Positions 6,932-14,137 of a stretch of 21,056 bases of DNA are shown here, one piece after another. Every line of letters starts with the position of its first letter. The stretch's first letter is position 1. The notes under the pieces were generated by a model. It did no database searches and had not been told where the DNA came from. It saw nothing but the letters and a program-made list of their open reading frames with translations. Source of the DNA: JAZNBI01 sp045586995 (GTDB taxonomy: Bacteria; Bacillota; Clostridia; Oscillospirales; CAG-272). The DNA lies in NCBI GenBank assembly GCA_045586995.1, contig JAZNBI010000045.1, positions 1 through 21,056 of the forward strand, read 5' to 3'. The translations under genes and the position numbers were made by a program.

Positions 6932-8014
6932 TTGAGAACCACTCTGAAATTGCGTTCCGGCGCTACAATAGCTTCAATTTCGCCGCGCACCGCAGAATCC
7001 AAAAACTATCTTACTCGCCAAATTTTAAATCAGCTTCATCTGCAAGCAACCGGCGAGCCAATCGCGTTTTCCAACAATGCCGACGGTTCGGTCCTGTTCT
7101 ATTTTGATTCCGAAAACGTAGTAGAGGCACCGCCCGAGCTTTGGTATTACCCTTCTTCAAAATCCGAAGAAATGATTCTCCCGAGCGGCAGTGTAATTTC
7201 CAAAATGAGCGTTAAACACGCCGCCACGTTGGGCTTTTATACCGCAGAACGCCTTCAGCAAATGAACTGCGAAGCCATAGAAGAGCCGGTCGGCTTTACC
7301 TATCGCAACGATAAAAGCGTTCTTTATTTCTACGATAAGAAAACCGCCTTGCGCCTGCCGCTTATGTGCATCAAATGCGGCAAAGCCGTTCGCTTTAAGC
7401 GCAAGCTTTGCGAAGATTGCTATAATGAAGATCTGGCAATTCGCCGCGCAGAGGGTGACGCTCACCGCAACGCGTTCTACGAAATGGACAGAAAGCGAGT
7501 CTTGTTCTTCGATCTGGAGCTTACGGGCTTTTATGACCGCGACGAAATTATTTCGATCTCGATTTTAAACGCCGCAAACGAGCTGGTTATGAACACGTTG
7601 GTAAAGCCGTCGCATACAAAAAAATGGAAAAAAACCGAAAAAATTCACGGAATTACTCCCGAAATGGTACAGGACTCGCCCGAGCTCTCCGAGCTTGTTC
7701 CGCAGATCAAGGAGCTCTTTGAAAATGCCGACGCTATTATAGCATACGGCGTTTCTACCGATTTCAGTCATATAAAATATATCTACGAAACCGAGGAGGA
7801 GCGTGAGGCGCTTCACAAAAAGATCCGTTGCTGCGCAAACGAATTCGTAAGATACATTCACGAGCATCGTCCCGATGTGCTGCACGCTTCGCTTACCGAT
7901 GCTATGGAATGTCTTGGAATCGATTGGGACGGTATTCCCCATTCCTCTATCGCAGACACCTATGCATGCGCAAAGGTTTGGAATACTCTTTTCCCGAATT
8001 ATTATAAAAATTGA
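6932..8014 (+). CDS. DEDDh (DnaQ/RNase T-like) 3'-5' exonuclease with an N-terminal zinc-ribbon-like module
   Basis: 360 residues from TTG at 6932, chosen because GGAGG (6922-6926) lies 5 nt upstream; the upstream ATG at 6821 sits inside the promoter. Residues 1-140 match nothing I recognise. A CxxC-x10-CxxC pattern (C146, C149, C160, C163) suggests a small zinc ribbon. The exonuclease domain spans about 188-355 with all DEDDh residues: D194 and E196 (FFDLELTGF), D277 (YGVSTDF), H337 and D342 (PHSSIADTY), plus the HGITPEMV motif (239-246). Such enzymes remove nucleotides from 3' ends of DNA or RNA using two metal ions. The substrate and the purpose of the N-terminal part are unknown. It starts the long plus-strand block and appears to have its own promoter. 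Confidence 0.85.
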   Translation: MRTTLKLRSGATIASISPRTAESKNYLTRQILNQLHLQATGEPIAFSNNADGSVLFYFDSENVVEAPPELWYYPSSKSEEMILPSGSVISKMSVKHAATLGFYTAERLQQMNCEAIEEPVGFTYRNDKSVLYFYDKKTALRLPLMCIKCGKAVRFKRKLCEDCYNEDLAIRRAEGDAHRNAFYEMDRKRVLFFDLELTGFYDRDEIISISILNAANELVMNTLVKPSHTKKWKKTEKIHGITPEMVQDSPELSELVPQIKELFENADAIIAYGVSTDFSHIKYIYETEEEREALHKKIRCCANEFVRYIHEHRPDVLHASLTDAMECLGIDWDGIPHSSIADTYACAKVWNTLFPNYYKN

Positions 8015-8137
8015 CGCTTCTCTGAATTTTTGCGCTTGAGTAAATTCGTTTTTATAAAAATCATATGATTGTTTTTTGCATCAGACAAGCAGTATTTTAA
8101 AATTTTAATCCGCAAAAGCGGCATGGAGGTTGATATT

Positions 8138-8473
8138 ATGGACGCGTTCTTCGGTTTTGATTCTCCGCATCCACCGCTCGAGGGCTTGGAGCTGTTGACC
8201 ACAACCTATTCACCCGTTGAGCTTATGATCACCGAAAGTGTTTTGAGCGATGCAAAGATACCCTATATCGTCAAAGAACGAGGCGCGGGCGGTCTTATGA
8301 AGATCGTCGGCGGATATTCTGTGTGCGGCTCGGATATTTTCGTGCGCAAGGAGCATCTCGATATAGCCCGCGAGCTTTTATCTGCCGCAGAGGACGGCGA
8401 CTCGGCTTCGGAACACACCGAAAAAACCGAAGCTTCCTCTGAAACTTCCTCGGACAGTTCAGAAGAAAAATAA
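8138..8473 (+). CDS. DUF2007-domain protein (putative signal-transducing)
   Basis: 111 residues from ATG 8138, chosen because GGAGGT lies 7 nt upstream. Residues ~14-80 match the DUF2007 pattern: LELLTTTYSPVELMITESVL, an Ala-Lys-Ile-Pro turn, then a hydrophobic stretch ending IARELLSA. DUF2007 resembles a ferredoxin-like beta-alpha-beta fold and is annotated as a putative prokaryotic signal-transducing domain, without established biochemistry. The C-terminal ~30 residues are Glu/Ser-rich and probably disordered. A perfect CCGC-AAAA-GCGG hairpin (8110-8121) sits just upstream of the SD. A possible promoter is TTGTTT (8069-8074) and TATTTT (8093-8098). Confidence 0.8.
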   Translation: MDAFFGFDSPHPPLEGLELLTTTYSPVELMITESVLSDAKIPYIVKERGAGGLMKIVGGYSVCGSDIFVRKEHLDIARELLSAAEDGDSASEHTEKTEASSETSSDSSEEK

Positions 8474-8562
8474 CGCTCTCGTTTTGCTAAAAAAAGCAAA
8501 ATGGCGGCATACGTGCGCAGTTTTTCGCTAAAATATACTTAATTCCTATATAGGAGGAAATT

Positions 8563-8586
8563 CGAGGAGACGTCGTTGTCTCCTCG
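8563..8586 (+). promoter_or_regulatory. Perfect hairpin between the Shine-Dalgarno site and the thiI start codon
   Basis: CGAGGAGAC (8563-8571) pairs perfectly with GTCTCCTCG (8578-8586) around a 6-nt loop. The only good SD, AGGAGG at 8552-8557, is 40 nt before ATG 8598. Folding the hairpin would cut the effective spacing to about 16 nt. CTCCT in the right arm could alternatively pair with AGGAG of the SD. Confidence 0.55.
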
Positions 8587-8597
8587 TCTGTCAATTT

Positions 8598-9791
8598 ATG
8601 ATGAACACAAAAAACAAAGAAATCATTCTCTGCAAATACGGAGAGATAGTATTAAAGGGCGCTAATCGCCGTACCTTCGAAGATATGCTTTGCAAGGAGG
8701 TTCGCAGGCGCGCCGCAAGATTCGGTAATTTTAACGTATACCGCGCGCAAAGCACCGTATACATCGACCCTCAGGACGACTCTGCCGATATTGACGGCTG
8801 CTTTGAGGCATCCCGCAAAATTTTCGGCTTTGCCGCAGTAGCCCGTTGCGCCGTTTGCGAAAAAAACATCGACGCCGTAAAGCGTTGCGCCGCCGAATAT
8901 CTGCCCGAATATTTAGCGGATAAAAAGACCTTCAAGGTCGAAGCAAAGCGTTCAGACAAGACCTTTCCGCTTGACTCAATGGGAATTTCTGCCGAAATAG
9001 GCGGCGAAATTCTCAGAAATTGCCCTCATCTGAAGGTGGACGTCCGTTCTCCCGAAGTAACCGTAAAGGTTGAGATCCGCGAATTCGGCGCGTACATACA
9101 CGCAGGTCAGTTCAGCGGTGCGGGTGGAATGCCGATCGGCTCAAACGGAAAAGGACTTTTGCTCTTGTCGGGCGGAATAGACTCCCCCGTCGCCGGATAT
9201 ATGCTCGCAAAGCGCGGCGTAAAAATCGAAGCTTTGCACTTTGAATCCTTCCCATATACAAGCGAGCGCGCAAAGGAAAAGGTTGTCGAGCTTGCAAGGA
9301 TCGTATCGGAATATTCAGGACCGATATGGTTTCACGTGATTTCGCTGACGCATATTCAGGAGGAGCTTCGCCGTTGCTGCGACGAGGATTATTTCACACT
9401 GCTTTTGCGCAGATTTATGATGGAAATAGCAAACAAAATCGCAAAAAAATTCGATTGCTCGGCAATTATAACAGGTGAAAGCGTCGGACAGGTGGCAAGC
9501 CAAACTATCGAAGCGCTCACCGTCACCGACGCAAGGGCTAAAATGCCGGTTTTCCGCCCCTGTATAGGAATGGATAAGGAGGAGATCGTTCAAATAGCGC
9601 GCAAAATAAACACCTTCGAAACGTCGATACTTCCCTTCGAGGACTGTTGCACAGTCTTTACGCCAAGACACCCGAAAACCAGACCCGAGCTCCATAAGGT
9701 AGAGGCTCAGGAAAAGCTTGTCGATTTCGATGCGCTCGTTGAAGAAGCGCTCGGAACACTTGAAACCTTCCAGGTAAAATATTATGAATAA
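8598..9791 (+). CDS. thiI: tRNA 4-thiouridine synthetase ThiI (short form, no rhodanese domain)
   Basis: 397 residues. The order is an N-terminal ferredoxin-like/THUMP region (about 5-165, beginning IILCKYGEIVLKGANR) followed by a PP-loop pyrophosphatase domain with LLLLSGGIDSPVAGYMLAKR (187-206). GESVGQVASQT (293-303) and the C-terminal CCTVFTPRHPKTRP segment (350-363) are typical. ThiI adenylates U8 of tRNA and inserts sulfur delivered by a cysteine desulfurase. The enterobacterial C-terminal rhodanese domain is absent, as is usual in Firmicutes. No desulfurase gene is adjacent. The start is uncertain between the tandem ATGs at 8598 and 8601, and neither has an SD at normal distance. The stop overlaps the rsmG start by 8 nt. 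Confidence 0.95.
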   Translation: MMNTKNKEIILCKYGEIVLKGANRRTFEDMLCKEVRRRAARFGNFNVYRAQSTVYIDPQDDSADIDGCFEASRKIFGFAAVARCAVCEKNIDAVKRCAAEYLPEYLADKKTFKVEAKRSDKTFPLDSMGISAEIGGEILRNCPHLKVDVRSPEVTVKVEIREFGAYIHAGQFSGAGGMPIGSNGKGLLLLSGGIDSPVAGYMLAKRGVKIEALHFESFPYTSERAKEKVVELARIVSEYSGPIWFHVISLTHIQEELRRCCDEDYFTLLLRRFMMEIANKIAKKFDCSAIITGESVGQVASQTIEALTVTDARAKMPVFRPCIGMDKEEIVQIARKINTFETSILPFEDCCTVFTPRHPKTRPELHKVEAQEKLVDFDALVEEALGTLETFQVKYYE

Positions 9792-10743
9792 TCAAAAAAA
9801 CACGCTCAAAGGTTCGCATAAAAAGTCAAGCAAAAGCCAAAAAAGCTCGCACGTATGCCGCCATTTTGAAAAAAAGTCGAATTTTTCGATAAAAATCGAC
9901 TCGTCCGAAAATGAGAAATCCGCATCGAGTTTTGTTAAATCAAAATCCGAAAAAAATGTGATTTGCGACGCTTCTTCGTTCAAAAACGATGCTGAAAAAA
10001 TTTTTGAAATAAATCACCTCTCGGAGCTTTTGACCGACGAAACCACCGAAAAAATGTTTTTGTTCGCGCAGCATTTAACTCAGGTCAACAGAGTTATAAA
10101 CCTCACTGCCATAGTCGAGCAAAAGGACGTCATTTTAAAGCACTTTGTCGATTCGCTTACAATTTCGAAATTCATTCCGAAAAATGCAAAGCTCATCGAC
10201 GTAGGATGTGGCGCGGGATTTCCTTCTCTGCCGTTGGCAATTTTTCGTCCGGATCTGGATATTTTGTCCGTCGACAGTACCGACAAAAAAATTAAATTTG
10301 TCAACGCTTCGGCTGAACTCTTGGGGCTTGATAATATAAGGGGAGTTTCCCTTCGTGCCGAGGATGCCGCTCACAGCTCAGAGCTTCGCGAACGCTTTGA
10401 CGTTGCGGTAGCCCGCGCAGTTGCTCCTTTGCCGATTCTCGCCGAGCTGTGTTTACCGTTCGTCAAGGTCGGCGGTGATTTTTTAGCTATGAAATCAAAA
10501 GAAGTCGACGGCGAGCTTGCGCTTGCAAGCACCTCGCTCGCTAAGCTCGGGGTCGTGGATATTGTTGGAGATATTTCCAATATTTCCCTTTTTCTCAATT
10601 CAGATATATCTGAAAAGGCGTCCGAAGATGATGCTACAACAAATGATACGCTCAAGCGTAATATAATTATAGTAAAAAAATCCGCCGAAACTCCGAAAGA
10701 ATTTCCAAGACAATATTCTCAAATTAAAAAATCTCCGCTTTAA
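9784..10743 (+). CDS. rsmG: 16S rRNA (guanine-527-N7) methyltransferase RsmG with a Lys/Ser-rich N-terminal extension
   Basis: 319 residues, against about 210-240 for most RsmG. The catalytic part starts near residue 70: LLTDETTEKMFLF, VNRVINLTAI, KHFVDSL (119-125), the SAM-binding LIDVGCGAGFPSLPLAI (137-153), and VAVARAVAPLPILAELCLP. RsmG methylates N7 of G527 of 16S rRNA; its loss gives low-level streptomycin resistance in known species. The first ~70 residues are rich in Lys, Ser and Asn and look disordered. No ATG with an SD exists near residue 70, and the next Met (about residue 91) is inside the domain. ATG 9784 overlaps the thiI stop by 8 nt. The rsmG-noc-parA-parB order is typical of Firmicutes origin regions. 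Confidence 0.93.
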   Translation: MNNQKNTLKGSHKKSSKSQKSSHVCRHFEKKSNFSIKIDSSENEKSASSFVKSKSEKNVICDASSFKNDAEKIFEINHLSELLTDETTEKMFLFAQHLTQVNRVINLTAIVEQKDVILKHFVDSLTISKFIPKNAKLIDVGCGAGFPSLPLAIFRPDLDILSVDSTDKKIKFVNASAELLGLDNIRGVSLRAEDAAHSSELRERFDVAVARAVAPLPILAELCLPFVKVGGDFLAMKSKEVDGELALASTSLAKLGVVDIVGDISNISLFLNSDISEKASEDDATTNDTLKRNIIIVKKSAETPKEFPRQYSQIKKSPL

Positions 10744-10775
10744 AATATAAAACCATAAATAGTTTAAATCTTTAG

Positions 10776-10805
10776 AAAACCTCCCGTAAAAACGGAGGTT
10801 TTTTA
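10776..10805 (+). terminator. Intrinsic terminator of thiI-rsmG
   Basis: AAAACCTCC (10776-10784) pairs with GGAGGTTTT (10794-10802) around a 9-nt loop and runs into further Ts. It is 33 nt past the rsmG stop. Confidence 0.85.
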
Positions 10806-10828
10806 TTGTAAAACGAAACAACACGAAT

Positions 10829-10941
10829 AGTCCCGTGATTGGGGAGAGGTTAACCGATAAACAGAAAAACAAATAAGAGAATAACGAAGAAAAAACATTC
10901 ATGAATTGTACGGGACTCGTCGAGGACGCCGGTCCTTTTTT
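10829..10941 (+). promoter_or_regulatory. Possible attenuator or small structured RNA upstream of noc
   Basis: AGTCCCGT (10829-10836) is the exact reverse complement of ACGGGACT (10910-10917). The right arm overlaps a terminator-like hairpin: GGAC (10913-10916) with GTCC (10932-10935), inner CGTC/GACG (10918-10921, 10925-10928), then six Ts (10936-10941). The two pairings exclude each other, as in a terminator/antiterminator switch. I recognise no known RNA family and see no clear promoter before it. The rest of the 10744-11159 gap holds the rsmG terminator, a CTTATAA-TT-TTATAAG dyad (10949-10964) and the noc promoter. Confidence 0.4.
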
Positions 10942-10977
10942 GTACGTCCTTATAATTTTATAAGACAATAATTAGTA

Positions 10978-11006
10978 TTGAATTTTCTTGTTTTTGTAAA
11001 TAAAAT
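10978..11006 (+). promoter_or_regulatory. Promoter of noc
   Basis: TTGAAT (10978-10983), a 17-bp spacer and TAAAAT (11001-11006). It lies about 150 bp upstream of the noc start. Confidence 0.7.
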
Positions 11007-11159
11007 TTACTAATATCAAAATAAATGCGTTTTTTTCATATTCTCCCCTTCCCCGACAAAAACAAATATTAACTTCTTCCAAGTTTAGACGATTTTTTAT
11101 CACCGCGTATGATAAAATATTCTTGCTTTATAAATTTTAAAATAAAAGGACGGAATATT

Positions 11160-12068
11160 ATGAATTTGGTAAAAAACAGCTTTAATAAACGAATAAAGAA
11201 GAATCTTGCGGACTATGATGCCTCAAAAGTGCTTCAAATAAATGTAGAACAAATCAAGCCGAACCGCGCGCAGCCGCGCACAGAATTCGACACAAATACA
11301 ATTATTCGTTTGGCAGATTCAATCAGAAGATATGGAATAATTCAACCGCTTACGGTTCGAAAGCTCCCCGACGAAGATCTGCCCGAGCAATATGAATTAA
11401 TCGCAGGCGAACGCCGACTCAGAGCTGCAAAAATCCTCGGTTATGAGAAAGTTCCCTGCATAATTTTAGAAGCAAACGACCGCCAATCCGCTGAAATGGC
11501 TATTATTGAAAATCTTTTGCGCGAGGATCTTAATATTTTCGAGCAAGCCCAGGCGTTTGACCGATTAATTACAATTTTCTCGCTAACTCAAGAAGAAGTT
11601 GCAAAAAAACTCTCTATCAGTCAATCCGCAGTAGCAAATAAGCTGCGGCTTTTAAGATTAAGCAAATGCGAACGCGATATAATTGTCGAAAAAGGTCTTA
11701 CCGAACGTCATGCGCGCGCGCTACTTAGAATTACTGACTGCGAAATGCGTCTTGCGGCGCTCAAACATATTGTCGAAAACACGTTAAACGTGAGCGAAAG
11801 CGAGGCATACATAGAAAAAATAGTACTTAATCCGCCGACAAACGACTGCATTTGTGTTCAAAGCAACTCAAAGAAATCAAAGCCGCTCGATTTAAAAAGC
11901 TTTTCGGGAAGCTTAGAACGCGCGGTTTCAGCATTTAATCTTTCGGGAATCTCGGCAGTATCCGAACGTCAAGACACCGAAAACGAGATCGTTTTTGTAA
12001 TTTCAATCAAAAAAAGTCCTAAATTGCTTGAACATCCATCCAAAAAATCATTGATTGCAGATTTATAA
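11160..12068 (+). CDS. noc: Nucleoid occlusion protein Noc (ParB-family CTPase/DNA-binding)
   Basis: 302 residues from ATG 11160, preceded by AAAAGGA 9 nt upstream; the longer reading from 11109 has no SD. It has the ParB-family core: VEQIKPNRAQPRTEFD (29-44), the CTP-binding motif GERR (83-86), ENLLRED (117-123), a helix-turn-helix at about 143-165 (TQEEVAKKLSISQSAVANKL), and the TERHARALL motif (181-189). The Lys-rich N-terminus MNLVKNSFNKRIKKNL could be the amphipathic membrane-targeting helix that Noc needs. Noc blocks division over the nucleoid. The position between rsmG and parA, together with a separate parB downstream, identifies this paralogue as Noc. I saw no Noc-binding site (consensus around ATTTCCCGGGAAAT) in the window. 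Confidence 0.88.
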   Translation: MNLVKNSFNKRIKKNLADYDASKVLQINVEQIKPNRAQPRTEFDTNTIIRLADSIRRYGIIQPLTVRKLPDEDLPEQYELIAGERRLRAAKILGYEKVPCIILEANDRQSAEMAIIENLLREDLNIFEQAQAFDRLITIFSLTQEEVAKKLSISQSAVANKLRLLRLSKCERDIIVEKGLTERHARALLRITDCEMRLAALKHIVENTLNVSESEAYIEKIVLNPPTNDCICVQSNSKKSKPLDLKSFSGSLERAVSAFNLSGISAVSERQDTENEIVFVISIKKSPKLLEHPSKKSLIADL

Positions 12069-12080
12069 TTGTTCTGTTAT

Positions 12081-12096
12081 TGTTTCACGTGAAACG
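12081..12096. promoter_or_regulatory. parS site 1
   Basis: TGTTTCACGTGAAACG matches 15 of 16 bases of the bacterial parS consensus TGTTTCACGTGAAACA. The 14-bp palindromic core is perfect. It is the ParB nucleation site, 13 bp after the noc stop. Confidence 0.97.
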
Positions 12097-12113
12097 TGGT
12101 TTCTTTGGCGATA

Positions 12114-12129
12114 CGTTTCACGTGAAACA
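12114..12129. promoter_or_regulatory. parS site 2
   Basis: CGTTTCACGTGAAACA, 15 of 16 to consensus with a perfect 14-bp core. Its centre is 33 bp from the centre of site 1. Confidence 0.97.
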
Positions 12130-12152
12130 ATTTTATATCACAACGGAAGTTG

Positions 12153-12168
12153 TGTTTCACGTGAAACA
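12153..12168. promoter_or_regulatory. parS site 3 (perfect consensus)
   Basis: TGTTTCACGTGAAACA, 16 of 16. Its centre is 39 bp from site 2. Confidence 0.98.
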
Positions 12169-12214
12169 TCTCACAAGTTTTATAGAATTGAGCATGTGAT
12201 ATTATAATTGTGCG

Positions 12215-12230
12215 CGTTTCACGTGAAACA
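12215..12230. promoter_or_regulatory. parS site 4
   Basis: CGTTTCACGTGAAACA, 15 of 16. Its centre is 62 bp from site 3. It ends 21 bp before the -35 box of parA, so ParB bound or spreading here could affect parAB transcription. Confidence 0.97.
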
Positions 12231-12251
12231 TAATATTTTTTGCTTTTTGTA

Positions 12252-12280
12252 TTGCATTTGTATGGGCTTTGTGTTATAAT
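12252..12280 (+). promoter_or_regulatory. Extended -10 promoter of the parA-parB(-serS) operon
   Basis: TTGCAT (12252-12257), a 17-bp spacer and TATAAT (12275-12280), with TG one base upstream of the -10. The parS cluster is immediately upstream. The 12069-12372 gap otherwise holds only a ~85-nt leader. Confidence 0.8.
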
Positions 12281-12372
12281 ATAATAGCACGAAATATACG
12301 CTTATTTGCGCTGTATTTCACCAGATTTTCGCAATTTAAATCAAAATTGCTTTCTATTTTGGAGGGTTTATA

Positions 12373-13134
12373 ATGGCTAAAATCATCTCTTTTGCCAATC
12401 AAAAAGGCGGTGTTGGTAAAACAACCTCCGCTGTTAACGTTGCCGCGTCTTTAGGCATACTTGGATATAGGGTTTTATTGATAGATTCAGACCCGCAGGG
12501 GAACTCGACCAGCGGAGTAGGCATATCTAAAAAAGCTTTAAAGGGAACTACCAAAGAGGTGCTTTTGGGAGAATCCGACGCAAAATCCGCAATTATTGAA
12601 ACCGAATTTCAGAATCTTCACTTGATTCCGACAAATATTTCGCTTGCGGGAGCAGAATTTGACCTTTTCGACTTTGAAGAAAGCGAATTTAAGCTAAGGG
12701 AAGCGTTAAAAGCGGTTGCTGATGACTACGATTACATAATAATCGACTGTCCGCCATCCTTGGGTATGCTTACCGTAAACGCTTTTGCCGCAAGCAATGG
12801 AGTTATTGTCCCGATGCAGTGCGAATTTTACGCGCTCGAAGGACTTTCTCAGCTTATGATTACCATTAAACGAATCAAGCAGCTCTATAATCCGTCGCTT
12901 ACGGTGTCAGGAATACTCGTAACTATGTATAATCCGCGCCTTTTGCTGTCAATGCAGGTTATGAACGAGCTGAGAAAACACTATTCGGATAAAATTTTCT
13001 CGACCTGCATCTCAAGAAACGTAAAGCTTTCAGAAGCCCCCGGCTTTGGCCTTCCGGTATATTACCACGACAAGAACTCAAAGGGAAGCAAAGAGTATCT
13101 CGAGGTGGCAAAGCAGCTAAGCGAGCGTATATAA
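12373..13134 (+). CDS. parA: Chromosome partitioning ATPase ParA (Soj)
   Basis: 253 residues, the standard size of chromosomal ParA. The deviant Walker A KGGVGKTTS (11-19) includes the signature Lys11. The Walker A' segment is LLIDSDPQGNSTSGVG (from about 35). Walker B is YDYIIIDCPPSLGMLTVNA, and the C-terminal RNVKLSEAPGFGLPVYYHDKNSKGS is typical of the family. ParA dimers bind DNA non-specifically when ATP-bound and are released by ParB, helping segregate origins; Soj also regulates DnaA in Bacillus. SD GGAGGG precedes ATG by 7 nt. It is first in an operon with parB, 60 nt apart. Confidence 0.97.
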   Translation: MAKIISFANQKGGVGKTTSAVNVAASLGILGYRVLLIDSDPQGNSTSGVGISKKALKGTTKEVLLGESDAKSAIIETEFQNLHLIPTNISLAGAEFDLFDFEESEFKLREALKAVADDYDYIIIDCPPSLGMLTVNAFAASNGVIVPMQCEFYALEGLSQLMITIKRIKQLYNPSLTVSGILVTMYNPRLLLSMQVMNELRKHYSDKIFSTCISRNVKLSEAPGFGLPVYYHDKNSKGSKEYLEVAKQLSERI

Positions 13135-13194
13135 TACAAATTGCATATACTTATATAATTAAATAAAATATTTATAAATGAAAGGATTCTAAAA

Positions 13195-14094
13195 ATGGCT
13201 AAAACCAAAGGTGGACTCGGTCGCGAATTTTTTGAGATTTTCGACGATAATATGATAGATAGCAAAAAAGGTGCGGGCGAAATGATTCGAGTTTCGGACA
13301 TTGAGCCGCGGCATGACCAGCCGAGAAAGAATTTTGACAGGGAAGCGTTGGAATCTTTGGCTGACTCCGTGGCGAAATTCGGCGTGATTCAACCTATTGT
13401 AGTACGCGAACGAACAGATTTTACAGGAAGCTATGAAATTATTGCGGGCGAACGCCGTTGGCGCGCCGCTAAAATGGCAGGGCTTTCGGAAATTCCCGCA
13501 GTTATTTTGAACGGCGACGAATTAAAAACCGCTCAGATCGCGCTCGTTGAGAATCTTCAACGCGAAAATCTCAATGCGGTTGAAGAAGCGTTGGCTTATA
13601 ATGCATTGATCGAGCGTTTTTGTCTTACCCAAGAGCAGGTAGCAAGTCAGGTAGGGAAGAGCCGTTCGGCTATAACCAACACGCTTCGTCTTTTGGATCT
13701 GCCCGATGAAATGCTGGAGCTTCTCAAAAACGGAGATATTTCCGCAGGTCACGCAAGGGCATTGCTTGCTCTGACAGATATAGATAATATGCCGATTTTG
13801 GCTAACAAAATTATCGAAAAAGGGCTTAGCGTACGCGAAGCCGAAGACCTCGCCAAGCGCATGAACGCCGCTTCCGATTCTGTCGAGGAAGAGGACAAGC
13901 AGACCGATCCCGACACGGTAATGACACGAATTTATATGCGCGATTTAGAGCGCAAATCGATGTCTGTTCTCGGACGTAAGGTTAAAATTATAAGAACTAA
14001 CCGCAAAAAAGTGCTTGAATTGACTTACGACAATGATGACGACCTCGAAGCGCTTCTTACTTCTATTTGCGGAAAAGAAGTTTTTGACAATTAA
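13195..14094 (+). CDS. parB: Chromosome partitioning CTPase ParB (Spo0J)
   Basis: 299 residues. The N-terminus AKTKGGLGREFFEIF corresponds to the Lys/Gly-rich ParA-stimulating motif (LGKGL..LF in other species). The CTP-binding core includes IEPRHDQPRKNFD (36-48), IAGERRWRAAKMAG (83-96, GERR 85-88) and ENLQRENLN (119-127). A helix-turn-helix at about 144-166 recognises parS, followed by SAGHARALLAL and a C-terminal dimerisation domain. ParB loads at parS as a CTP-dependent clamp and spreads. SD AAAGGA lies 10 nt before ATG 13195. The four parS sites upstream of parA are its evident targets. Confidence 0.97.
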   Translation: MAKTKGGLGREFFEIFDDNMIDSKKGAGEMIRVSDIEPRHDQPRKNFDREALESLADSVAKFGVIQPIVVRERTDFTGSYEIIAGERRWRAAKMAGLSEIPAVILNGDELKTAQIALVENLQRENLNAVEEALAYNALIERFCLTQEQVASQVGKSRSAITNTLRLLDLPDEMLELLKNGDISAGHARALLALTDIDNMPILANKIIEKGLSVREAEDLAKRMNAASDSVEEEDKQTDPDTVMTRIYMRDLERKSMSVLGRKVKIIRTNRKKVLELTYDNDDDLEALLTSICGKEVFDN

Positions 14095-14137
14095 TTACAT
14101 TTTTTGCATTTTTTGGTATCGAAAGGAAAATAACGCT

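Noticed and set aside
8560..8601. ATT-initiated leader peptide overlapping the thiI start
   Set aside because: ATT is a very rare start and lies only 2 nt from the SD; the hairpin explanation needs fewer assumptions.
9328..9343. GGTTTCACGTGATTTC inside thiI resembles parS
   Set aside because: Only 11 of 16 positions match and one half-site is broken; it is coding sequence.
10600..10968. 122-residue minus-strand reading frame antisense to the rsmG end
   Set aside because: It spans the rsmG terminator and the structured gap, and its hydrophobic text is what AT-rich antisense DNA gives.
14095..14137. T-box leader for serS
   Set aside because: Only 43 nt separate parB and serS; there is no room for specifier stem or terminator.
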